From: Monocercomonoides exilis
Taxonomy: Eukaryota > Preaxostyla > Oxymonadida > Polymastigidae
Direction: 5' to 3'
Length of the DNA stretch: 64,000 nucleotides
Assembly (NCBI GenBank): GCA_001643675.2
Contig: LSRY02000015.1
Location: forward strand, 377,001 to 441,000
Part shown: positions 24,465-34,000 of the stretch, in pieces
Layout: each line of letters begins with the position of its first letter
Position numbering within the stretch: the first letter of the stretch is position 1
Made by a program: the position numbers and the translations under genes
The notes under the pieces: generated by a model
What the model was told of the DNA's origin: nothing
Database searches by the model: none
Seen by the model: only the letters and a program-made list of their open reading frames with translations

Positions 24465-25027
24465 CTGAAAAACATTATGTTTTTTTTATATTCTTTGTTT
24501 TGTTTTTTCTTTGAAATGATGAATTTTTAATGAGCGATAATGAAAAAAGAAAGAGATTAAATTTTTTTAATAAAAAGGAGAATTTTATGTTTCAAATATT
24601 ATTTTTTAAAAAAAATTTGAAAGTCTGAAAACAGTTTTAAAATTACTTTATTCAAAGTTATCAAACATTATTCAGCCCGCCTCCGAAATAGTTTTCCCAT
24701 AAAGTACATAAACAACAGATTCCAGCAGCGACAACTCTTTTGAAGACAGAAGTTCATTGTCTAAAAAAAGCCAAAAAAAAAAAAAATAAACAAATAATAT
24801 AAAAACAAAAAGCTTTGATATTAATATTTGATGTTCAGGAAAAAAAAACGCACTTCTTATTTTTCTGAGCAGTGAAGTTGCTCAGAAGCAATATTAGTTG
24901 CATAAGAAAGAGGATGTGAGAAAATATCCTTTCTGCCTTCTTTTTAGTTCTTTTCCGTTTTGCTTAGATTTTCTTCTCCGCCCTCTTTTTTCATTGTTGA
25001 ACTCTCCAATTTAGCCGATTCTTCGTT
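24465..25027. other. Spacer with one possible orphan exon
   Basis: At 24672-24760 on the minus strand, an AG acceptor after a T-run is followed by a clean short coding segment (NELLSSKELSLLESVVYVLY) ending in TGA. It may be the last exon of the acidic coiled-coil gene upstream, but I could not find a donor that keeps the frame. Otherwise AT-rich. Confidence 0.35.
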
Positions 25028-26260
25028 TTAAGACTCCGTTTCTGATTGGCGATGGTGGTGTATTTTACGATGCATAAGCGTTCCATTTATTCTTCTGTGG
25101 TTCCGAGCCGAGCGTTTGCGAAGAAGTTTGAGTGTCTCTTGAAGGGAATGCATTTCATTCTCTTCAGAATCAACAAGTTTCGCCTGCGGAGCCGAGCTGC
25201 TGCTCATTTCTTTACTTCCAAAACTTTCAATAGTTTTGTCTTTTGAATTCTCACTTTCTGTTAGTGTCTTGTTGTCATCTTCTTTGTCCTTCATTTGCTG
25301 CAGTTGCAGTTGTTGTATTTGACTTGCTCCGTATTCGTGTGAGGAATGCCGAGTGTTGTGATATTTCATTCGAAAACTTTTCTTTGCTTCGTTCTTTCCC
25401 TTCTGAGTTCATTTCCCTTCTTCCTCATCGAAATAGCTTTCGAATTCTCCGCTTTCAATAGCAGTATGATTGAATGTTTTTCCATAAGATTTCTTCGCAG
25501 TTTTCCTATTGGAGCTTTTCGGCTGCCCAAACACTGGCAGCAATCTTTCTCTTTCATCAACCAGCACAACACGACTGCTTGTGGCTTTCGGCGTATGCGC
25601 TGGCTTATCTGATGCCCCTCTCCTCTTCGATATTTGCGCCGCTGTGCTGCTTCCAGAAGGATGCGGCTCGTACTTCGCATTCATTTGCTCAATCTTCTTC
25701 TTCATTTCTTCCAGTTGTTGGGCATGCTTTCTCGCTGCGGCATTCACTTTCTTCCTTCGGCGAGAATATTTCCCTTCATAAAATTCTTCATCATCATCGC
25801 TTGTTTCATCAGAATTTTGATGGCGTTTATCATCGTATGTTTCTTCTTCATCTTCTTCTTCTTCACCTTTGTTGATTGAATCCTCGTCGTATTCATCTTC
25901 TTCATCGCCACTTTCTGATATAACGGAATCTGAGTCGTTCTTGTCATCAGTTGACTCTGTTGATGGCTCCAGAAGAGCTGCTAACTCTTCTTCGTCCAAA
26001 TCTTCGTATTTTTCCTTTTTCTTCTTCAAAGAAGACTTCGAATTTTTCTTCAGTTTCTGTCCTGAAATGTTCTTCGATTGCTTATTTGGTTAGCTTTTTT
26101 TCTTCTTTGATTCTTTATTTTCTGGAAACATGACACGCTCCAAATTTGCACTGCTATCTTTTAAATAAGAACTATGATCTTTTGGAGAATTATCTGATTG
26201 CCCTTCGCCAACTTCCCTTTCGTGAGCATCTTCTTCAGATGGTAAAATACACACTTCCAT
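25028..26260 (-). CDS. Acidic coiled-coil nuclear-type protein, function unknown, with frame breaks
   Basis: An ATG at 26260 opens a frame that runs to a TGA at 25409 with a single TAA at 26090-26092. The frame contains KKKKEKYEDLDEEELAALLE, long Asp/Glu/Ser runs, then a basic helical part (YSRRRKKVNAAARKHAQQ) and ERERLLPVFGQPK. A second frame, 25369-25028 (NTRHSSHEYGASQIQQ, LLRKRSARNHRRING), appears to continue the protein: adding one A to the AAA run just before the TGA joins the two. The TAA could lie in a small intron ending AAATAAG, be a mutation, or be a sense codon. The charge pattern suggests a nuclear or chromatin-type protein, but I recognise no family. It lies inside the giant element near its right end. 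Confidence 0.5.
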
Positions 26261-26580
26261 CCCATTCTAGGTAAGAATTGTAATCCAACACATAGCTTGT
26301 GAAACACTTCAAACTAATTTAACCTAACTTTTTGAAAATTAATAATATACCTCTGTTGCATCTAATTTTCGCTTGAGTAAAATGCAAAAAAGAATTTGCT
26401 TTTCATTTTACATAATTATTTATTCATTGATCTAATATTTTTCTGAAAAAGTTTTGAAAGTGTTTCTTTTTGATAATTATTGAGAAAAAAGTCATTTTTT
26501 CTTATATTAACTATGAATTTTATCATATTTGCTCGAATTTTCGCTAACATTTAACATCCGAAAAATTTCAATGCAGATTA

Positions 26581-26602
26581 ATGATTTCGAAAATAATGTC
26601 CC
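26581..26602 (-). repeat. Right TIR of the giant element
   Basis: Perfect inverse of 10053-10074, followed by the ATGT duplication at 26603-26606. Confidence 0.9.
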
Positions 26603-26606
26603 ATGT

Positions 26607-27012
26607 CGTTCCTGCTTCTTCATCTGTCTCTCTTCGAAGAAAAGCAATTGAAGATGCCCTTCCTCAGGCTCTGCAAACAGCATTATTGCCTGAAACAATT
26701 GATTCTTCGTTTGTCAAAAGTGGTGTGTTATCAAATCAATGGCATGCTGTTCTTTCAACGTTGCCTGATGAGCCTTCTGTGACACTGAAGAAAAAGAACC
26801 GCAGATTTGATTTTCATGGAAAAATAATTACAGACCAAGATTTTTTGGATGAATGGAGAACTCAAAAGAAAATGAAAGAAGAGAAGATAAGGAATGATGA
26901 CGATGAAAAAACTGTGGAAAAAAAATTGTTTGATGATGAAAAACCAAAGAAAAGGAAAATTCCACGAAAAAAAGTTTTTTTTGATGATAATTCTGGAGAT
27001 GAAAGAAAATAA
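26607..27012 (+). CDS. Pogo-family DDE transposase, C-terminal part (severed)
   Basis: Continues the frame cut at 10052. It contains LLPETIDSSFVKSGVLSNQW, matching the typical C-terminal 'I..SF..tGi.p' helix of pogo/Tigger transposases, then a Lys/Asp-rich tail ending at TAA 27010-27012. If TAA/TAG were sense the frame would run to a TGA near 27,100. The apparent start codon at 26581 is inside the giant element's TIR and is not a real start. Confidence 0.8.
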
Positions 27013-27145
27013 GAAAATTCCAGAAAAATAGTCAAGAGAGAGTTGATCGACTATATTTATTACTAGTGTCCTTTTTTTAAAGATACAAACATGCTTTCTT
27101 GAAATAAAAATTTTTTTTATTTTTTCATTCACATATAAAAAAATA

Positions 27146-27165
27146 TCCGGATAAAAAAACCACCC
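27146..27165 (-). repeat. Right TIR of the pogo-type element
   Basis: TCCGGATAAAAAAACCACCC followed by TA, the inverse of the left TIR with one T fewer in the run. Confidence 0.8.
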
Positions 27166-27167
27166 TA

Positions 27168-27949
27168 TAAGCAAGGATTATTTTGCGAAAAAAGAAATGA
27201 AGCTCGGAATGAAATGTTTTCCAGGATATTGCAAAACAATCATTAACAAAGAATCATGAAGGAGGATTGGAAGAAGAAAACACATAAAAAATGAAAGATT
27301 AGCGTTGCATTTGGAGGAAGACCATTGATGATTCGGAAGTTATTTTTGGAAATATTAAATTCTTTGAAGATGAAATGTGAGCGACAAAAGAAATATGGAA
27401 AAAAGTGAAGACAATTGCAACAAAATTGACAAAACAATTGGGAAGAAATAATGAAGATTCAGAAATAACGAATGAAGAAATGATTGACAAGGAAGAGAGA
27501 AAAGAGGAAAAAAATATTAAAAAAGGAATTTGAAATGAAGTTTTAGAAACAAGGAAAGATTTGGTGATGGAATTATTGATGATAATCAAATGCACTTCTC
27601 AAACGAATAAGCTCTTCTCCTTGAACATTTAAAGTTTGTAAAAATATTGTTCATTTTTTTTATTTTTTAAATTTTTAAATATTTCCAACGAAAACATCTT
27701 TTTTAATTGTTATTCTTCTTTTCATTGAAAGATAATTACACATGAAGAATATTTCGTTGGAAATGATATCAAGATGTTAACATTCCTCATTCAGATAGAA
27801 TACAATAAAATAAATGTGATTCAATGGTGGTGAAAAAGAAATAAATCAATCTTTTTCAGCTGAATGATTTTATAATTTAAAAGGCAAAGCAATATTATTG
27901 ATCGTCGTTTAAGCAAATAAAAGAAAGACAGGAAGAATCAGTACTTAAA
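27168..27949 (+). other. Spacer with decayed coiled-coil sequence
   Basis: Plus-strand helical segments (IWKKVKTIATKLTKQLGRNN, EEMIDKEERKEEKN) are interrupted by TGA codons between about 27,330 and 27,600. No intact gene. Confidence 0.35.
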
Positions 27950-28011
27950 AAAGTTCAAAATAATCTTTGAATTTAATTAATAATGGTAAATAATGAACCA
28001 TAATTATCCTC

Positions 28012-31000
28012 ATGATAATGATTCTTTTAATTTTGGCTGAGTGTTTGTGTTTCACATTTTGTGGCACAGATAGAAATGATGCACAACAGAATGGACATCT
28101 CATTTTTCAAATTCCTGCACAGTCAGAAAGTCATATTTTGGCAAGTGGAAGTGTTGTTCGACTGTTCTGCGAAATACACAATTCTTCAGTCGAATTGAAG
28201 GAAATAATGTTGGAAAAGTCCGATGATGGAATGGCATTTGATATTGGAGCAAAATCATTCCTGGGCCTTGATGACTGCTTGTTGATGAGAAAAAGAGGTT
28301 TGAATGGGCAATTTGTCTTCAACGAGGGAACATGCGAAATGACAAATACATCAATGAATAACAAAAATGATAATAATTGTGGGGTTATGACAAGTCTTGT
28401 GAAGATGGAAGGAGAAGATTCATCGCTGCTTGTGAGAAACAGTGAGTGGAAGAACATTGTGTTTTGTGGGAGTGGAAGCATTTTGAGAAATGGAGAAGGG
28501 TCATTTGAAGGAATCAAAAACAGTGCTTTTTCAAACATCACAATGAAATTCATGGAAACAGATGAAATGCCAATTGAGAAAGTGCCAATGATGAAAACGA
28601 GTTCAATGGAGGATTGTCGAGTTGAAAGATCGATGGATGTGCTGGAGGGAGGGATTGTGAGTGGAACAGAAGGATCCATTGTATTTTCCTGCAACAATTG
28701 CACATTCCTCCACAACGAAAGGGTGGATTGGAAAAAAAGAAATAATGAGCATTTGGACACAACCCAATCTCAGCATTTCACGAATGCTGAATGGAATGAA
28801 TGCTCTGCTCCATGTGGCGGAGCACTGTATGTGCATGATAATTCAAGTGCAACGCTGACTGTTGAGAATTCCTCATTTGTGAAATGCAACTCAGAAACCG
28901 GCTGTGGAGGAGGAATATTTGCTTCGAAAATAGCAGAGTGTTCATTCAAAAACTGTTTTTTCCAAGAATGTTGCAGTGACAAACTTGATGGAGGGAGCGC
29001 AGATATTGAGGGAATAACAGTTCAAGTATTTTTTGAAAATTGCTTTTTCAAAGATGGATGGGCTTATGACGATTCAGGAGGACTAGCTATTTTTTCTGTT
29101 CAAACAATAAAAACAAAAGAGTGTATTCTCTATTGTTTTTTCGAAAATTGCAGTGGGAATGGAGAATCAGATACAGATGGAGGAGCTCTCATTCATTGGT
29201 ATGCAGTTGACAAAATGGATTTGAGAAACTGCAATTTTCAAGAATGTCATTCTGATTTTAGAGGAGGAGCAGTAAGCATAAAGACTGATGGCTTCAATGG
29301 CAATCTTTTGTGGTTTTGTTTTTTTCACAAAAATACAGCACCATACGGAAATGATATTTGTATTTATGATAATTCTACAGATTCTCAAGTTGCTTTTTGT
29401 TATTCAACCAGAAAAGAAGGTGTTAGATACTACGCAGACGGAATAGACAAAAGTGATTGGCTTCCAAATACTGGTGGGAAATGCAGATTTGTTGCTTCAA
29501 CTCAAAATCAGACAAATGCGAAAGACACATTCAGCTGTGGATTGAATGAAAGTTGTGCATGTCTCACAATCAGCCATTGCCTTTCCCAAATGATTGTGGG
29601 GTTTGTGGAGGAAATGAAGGTGTTGAGTGGAACAGTTGTGGAAGGAAAAGGAGTTGATGTTGGAGAGAAAACAATCTCTGTGAATGGAGTTTCTCCAGCT
29701 GGCTCAGCCATTGAAACACAATTTGAGGGAAATGGACTGAGTCTGTTTTGTGTTGGAACAGGGGAGTTGAATGTGAATGATCTGTCAGTGGTTCACAATT
29801 CGTCAATTGAAAATAATCGAAGAAGCAGATTGTTTGAGGTTAAAGGGTCTGGAGGGATCAATTTGGAGAGAATGAACATATCGATGGATGCAGATCATTC
29901 AGAAGAGAGGAGCATTCAGAACTCACTTGTGGTGATGGAAGGGGGAAGTTTGAAGATGAAAGATGTGAGATGGTCACAAACATTCAGCACCACAAGTGCG
30001 ATGTCTCTGCCTCAGGAGGCAACGGTTTCGTTGACTCTGGATAACTGCACATTCAGCAACATTGTGAGGACAGCAGCAGGATCATCGCTGATGAGTGTGG
30101 GTGAAGGGTCACATTCAATAACTCTTGAGGGATGCACACTTGATGACTGTGGGAGTGAAGCCTCTGAGTTTGGAGGGGGTGTGATGGTTGAAATGGGGAA
30201 TGTTGGTTCATTGAACGTGAATGGAGGTGTTGTGAGAAACTGTTATGCCTCAACCACACAAGGGAGAGGAGGAGGGATTGGGCTGAAAGTGAAAGACACA
30301 TGCGCAGAGTTTCTTATTTCATCAGGATTTGAAGGGAACAGAGCCAAATGGGGAAGTGACATTTTTGTTGACTCGATCAACTTGGAGTCAACAGCAAAAA
30401 GTGAAAGGATAAAATGCCTGACAGCTTCATTTGATACGAAGAGCAAGATACAAGGATATGAAAATGGGGATGAGTCGTTCCCAATTCCGATGTGCGTTTA
30501 TCTGATTCCTATGCCAGATGAGATCTTTGTGAGCAATGTTGATGCATATGATCATTCACATTGTGGGCATGCTGAGTTTCCCTGTCTTTCACTGAGTCAT
30601 TCATTGACAAGGCAAGAAGAGGAAAAGAGGATTGTTGTCGATGGGATGATTGAAATGAAAAATGAGCTGATATTCGACTCCTTCAAACACGTAATCAGGG
30701 GGAAAGATGAAAACAGTGGATGGGAGGTGAGCAATGATCCGAATGGAAGTGAAGGAAGCATGATAATTGCCGGTGCAAATACTGTTTTGAAATCACTTGT
30801 TTTCTCTGTTCCATCTGCTCTTCCAAATCACGAATCGTTCTTCAGTTCCGCCTCACAATCATTTTCGCTTGAAGATTGCTCGCTGACTTTTCAAGACTCC
30901 AAATCAGCGTTGTCTTATGTGTTTTTGTCAACATCAGCAGGGAAGGTTTCTGTTTCATCTTTTGTTGTATCATCCTTGGTGATTGGGAATCGTCCATTGA

Positions 31001-34000
31001 TTTCTCTTGATGGAAGCAATGCTGCTGGCACATTCACTTCAATGAGTGTTGAGGATATGAGCTCGACAGTTAATGGTGTTTTGTTTGGAGTGGAGAATGG
31101 AGCATCTTTTTCGATTAAAGATTCAACACTTTCAGCGAAAGCATCTTCGCAAACAGATTTGCCATCAGGATTAATAAGAGTAATTTCCACAAATTCAGCT
31201 AAGTTGCTGAAGCTCACAAACAACACGATGAGTGGATTCAAAGGAGATGGAGGAAACGGAGGGGCAATTGAATGCACACTCGGGAGAGGTTGCTCTCTTG
31301 AAATTGTTGGAGGAACGATGTCTGGGTGTGAGAGCAATGGAGGAAATGGAGGAGGGCTGTGGGTTGAGATGAAAGAAGGATCATCATTCACTGTGGGTAA
31401 TATGACAGACACTGACTCAGAAAGGACAATATTTTCAAATGATGAAAGTGGTTTATTCAAACTTGCAAGTTGCAAGGCAATGCAAACAGTTGATGGAGAG
31501 AACGGATATGGAGGAGGGATTTATCTTCATTTGGATGATGATGCAAGTTCATTCATTTTAAAGAAAGTGTCATTTGCTGGGTGTGATGCAAGAGAAGGGA
31601 AAGAAATCTTCATTAACTCTTATGATCTATCAAGTGTGATTGACAGAACATCAATTGGATTTGACGTTGATTTGAATGATATGAAAGGGATGAATGGATT
31701 TGAGAGATCAACATTGAATGAAACATTTTTCATTCCGCTGGTGGTGTATCTGTGGGATAACTTTTCAGGATCTGCCTTTGTTGGAGGAGGATCATTGAGT
31801 CATGATTTTTCGATGTGTGGACATGAGTCATTTCCGTGCTCCACAATCGCCAAGGCAGCATCAGTCCACTTTGAAGGGAAGAAAAAAGACATAACCATTC
31901 TTGAATCATTTGCCTTTGAGGATGAATTGAGCCTGAATACAGATGAATGGAGCTTTAAGGGGAAACAAAATGAGATGAAATGTGGTGTTGCTGATCAGAA
32001 AGAAGGAACACAAAGTGGATTAATTGAGAACTCTGTTTCTGTTTCAATGACTGGGATTGTATTTTCTTTGATTCATTCGCTTTCATTTCATGGAAGTGTA
32101 TTTGAGTGTCATTCAGGGAAACTCACACTGAACAAATGTGGGATGGAAGGAGGCACTGATTCTATTTCGACAGTGTTTGTGAAGGCTATTGGAGGAGCTG
32201 TGGAAGTGATTGAGTTTTCAACAAAAAATATGAAAAAAGGAGATTCATCGTTTTTCATTGTTGAAGGTAATTCTGGAAGCATTCCTTCGATGAATATGAC
32301 GAAAAGCGGTTTCAGAGAAATCACATTTGATGATGGATGTGTTGTTGAGTGCCACAACGGAAATATTGAAGAAATGACTGGATGCACATTTTCATCAATT
32401 ACTCGTTCGAAGGGAAGTGGAGGATGCATAAGCGTATCTTACAGGGATAACAATGGAGATTACAAAGCAGAAATAAATGACTGCACATTTGAAGGGTGTG
32501 CTGTTGAAGGAGAAGGAAATGAGATCGGAGGAGGTGCATTCTGTTATGAGGCATCCACAAATACGAACCTGCTGATGAGCAAGTGCAAGTTTTATTGTTG
32601 CACAGCTCCATATGAAGGGGAAGAAGTTGGATATGGAGGAGGAATAATGTTGAACTTGTTGAGTGAAATGGGTGAGGCAACATTTGTGATATCTTCTCCA
32701 ACTTTTTCGGTAGACAAACCAAACAATGCAAAATATGGAAAAGATTTGTTTGTTTCATCTCCATCGCTTATCAGCAGCATCAAGAACGAAACGCTGCCAT
32801 TTGTGAAAGATAGACTGGAGATGCTGACCGAAGACTCGATGAGAGGGTATGATGGAGGAAACAGAGAGTGCGCAATCCCACTGATCTATTTCTGGAAAGA
32901 GGTTGGATCAAGTGTTCATGTGGCGCGAGAAGGAAACAATGTGGTTGTGTGTGGATTGAGCGAGTATCCATGTGGATCTGTTGATTATGGGATGAGGAGA
33001 GGGAGGAGTTTGGGGATTGAGTCAATTGCCATTCAAGGGACTTGTGATGTGAGGAGTGAAATGAGTGTGAGTGGGATGAGGCTGGAAGGAACAAATGTCG
33101 AAACCGACAAAATCGTGTTTGTGAAAGCAATTGAAGGGGATGGAGATGCTGTTGTTGAATGCAAAGGGGTTGTTCAATTCAAAGAAGCGGGGATCCTGAC
33201 CCCAACTGCCTTCGATAATGAGGCAAATATCCTCATCCAGACAGACTCAGATGCAATCAAAACAAGTGTTATTGGATGCTCAATTCACATGAGTGGCAAT
33301 GCTGAAGGTGAATTAGCATTTGTATTGATAAGTGCCTCAAAAGGAATTGTGGAGATCGAAAAGACAAACATAGCAGGATTCTCAACGATGCATGAGATAA
33401 TGAGCATATCAGCTGATTGTGTGACAACCATGAACAATGTGACATTTGAAGATATTTCATTGAGTGGGAAAAGTGCAATTGCGATGAGTGAAAGTGTGAT
33501 TTCTGGAAGGGAGAATGATAATACAGAAGAAGCGTGGAACATTCTGTTTGAGCAATGTTCATTCTTAAATATGAAGCATAGTGCGTCAAGCAACCCTTCA
33601 TTGCTTTTCTGTGATGTGCCGAATGAAATGAGATTGAAAATGGATAACTCAACAATTGATAAATGTGGATCGACAAGCTCTCATGAAGGGGGAGGCATGC
33701 TTTTCCTTCTCAACGAGAAAGGGAGATTGGAATTGAATCACACAAATGTGACTGACTGCTTCTGTTCGAACAACGGGAGAGGCGGAGGGATATTTTTGAA
33801 ATCACGAAGTGCCACACAGAAGGCATTGCAATTTGTTCTGTCGAACATCACATTCAAGGAGAATGTTGCACTGAAGGGGAGAGATGTGTTTGTGAAGTGC
33901 ACAGACCTTGATTTGCAGATAAGTGAATCACAGTTCCTGATAAACTTTGGGGAGCCGTTTGTGAGGGAGATGGCGATATGGGGGTGCACATCAGATGATT

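Larger units (their letters stand above)
10053..26602. mobile_element. Giant TIR DNA transposon (16,550 bp) carrying a USP-DDE gene and receptor-gene cargo
   Basis: The ends are 22-bp perfect inverted repeats (beginning GGGACATTATTT) at 10053-10074 and 26581-26602, with a 4-bp ATGT duplication outside. Removal of the element plus one ATGT joins codon TAT with GTC and continues the pogo transposase in frame (…NTKYV|VPASSS…), which proves a single insertion event at this site. Inside: a receptor-family pseudogene, a 77-bp nested palindrome, the five-exon USP-DDE gene (the only transposase-like gene, so the likely mobility gene), relic coding sequence, a beta-helix fragment and an acidic coiled-coil gene. 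Some of these could be later nested insertions. The superfamily is not certain: a 4-bp TSD fits Sola, Chapaev or Ginger among known groups. I see no Polinton hallmark genes. Confidence 0.85.
8574..27165 (+). mobile_element. Pogo/mariner-type DNA transposon, interrupted by a 16.5-kb insertion
   Basis: The left end at 8574 (GGGTGGTTTTTTTTATCCGG) and the right end at 27165 (same sequence, inverted, one T shorter) are TIRs of 20-21 bp flanked by TA on both sides (8572-8573 and 27166-27167), the Tc1/mariner superfamily target. Between them lie both parts of a pogo-type transposase. Subtracting the 16,550-bp insertion and one 4-bp TSD leaves 2,038 bp, a normal size for such elements. The element is dead in this copy because its transposase is split. 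Confidence 0.85.

Noticed and set aside
24115-24468. Plus-strand Gly/Val/Glu-rich open frames
   Set aside because: They are the complement of the Ser/Pro-rich low-complexity part of the minus-strand beta-helix gene.
10053-26602. Polinton/Maverick or virus-like element
   Set aside because: The size fits, but I find no protein-primed DNA polymerase, packaging ATPase, capsid gene or retroviral-type integrase; TIRs are only 22 bp and the TSD is 4 bp rather than 6.
26581-27012. Independent 143-codon gene
   Set aside because: Its start codon lies in the giant element's TIR, and the rest joins in frame to the pogo transposase at 10052.
8574-27165. A single 18.6-kb composite transposon bounded by the TA-flanked TIRs
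   Set aside because: The inner TIRs, ATGT duplication and restored frame show a 2-kb element with a later insertion, not one composite unit.
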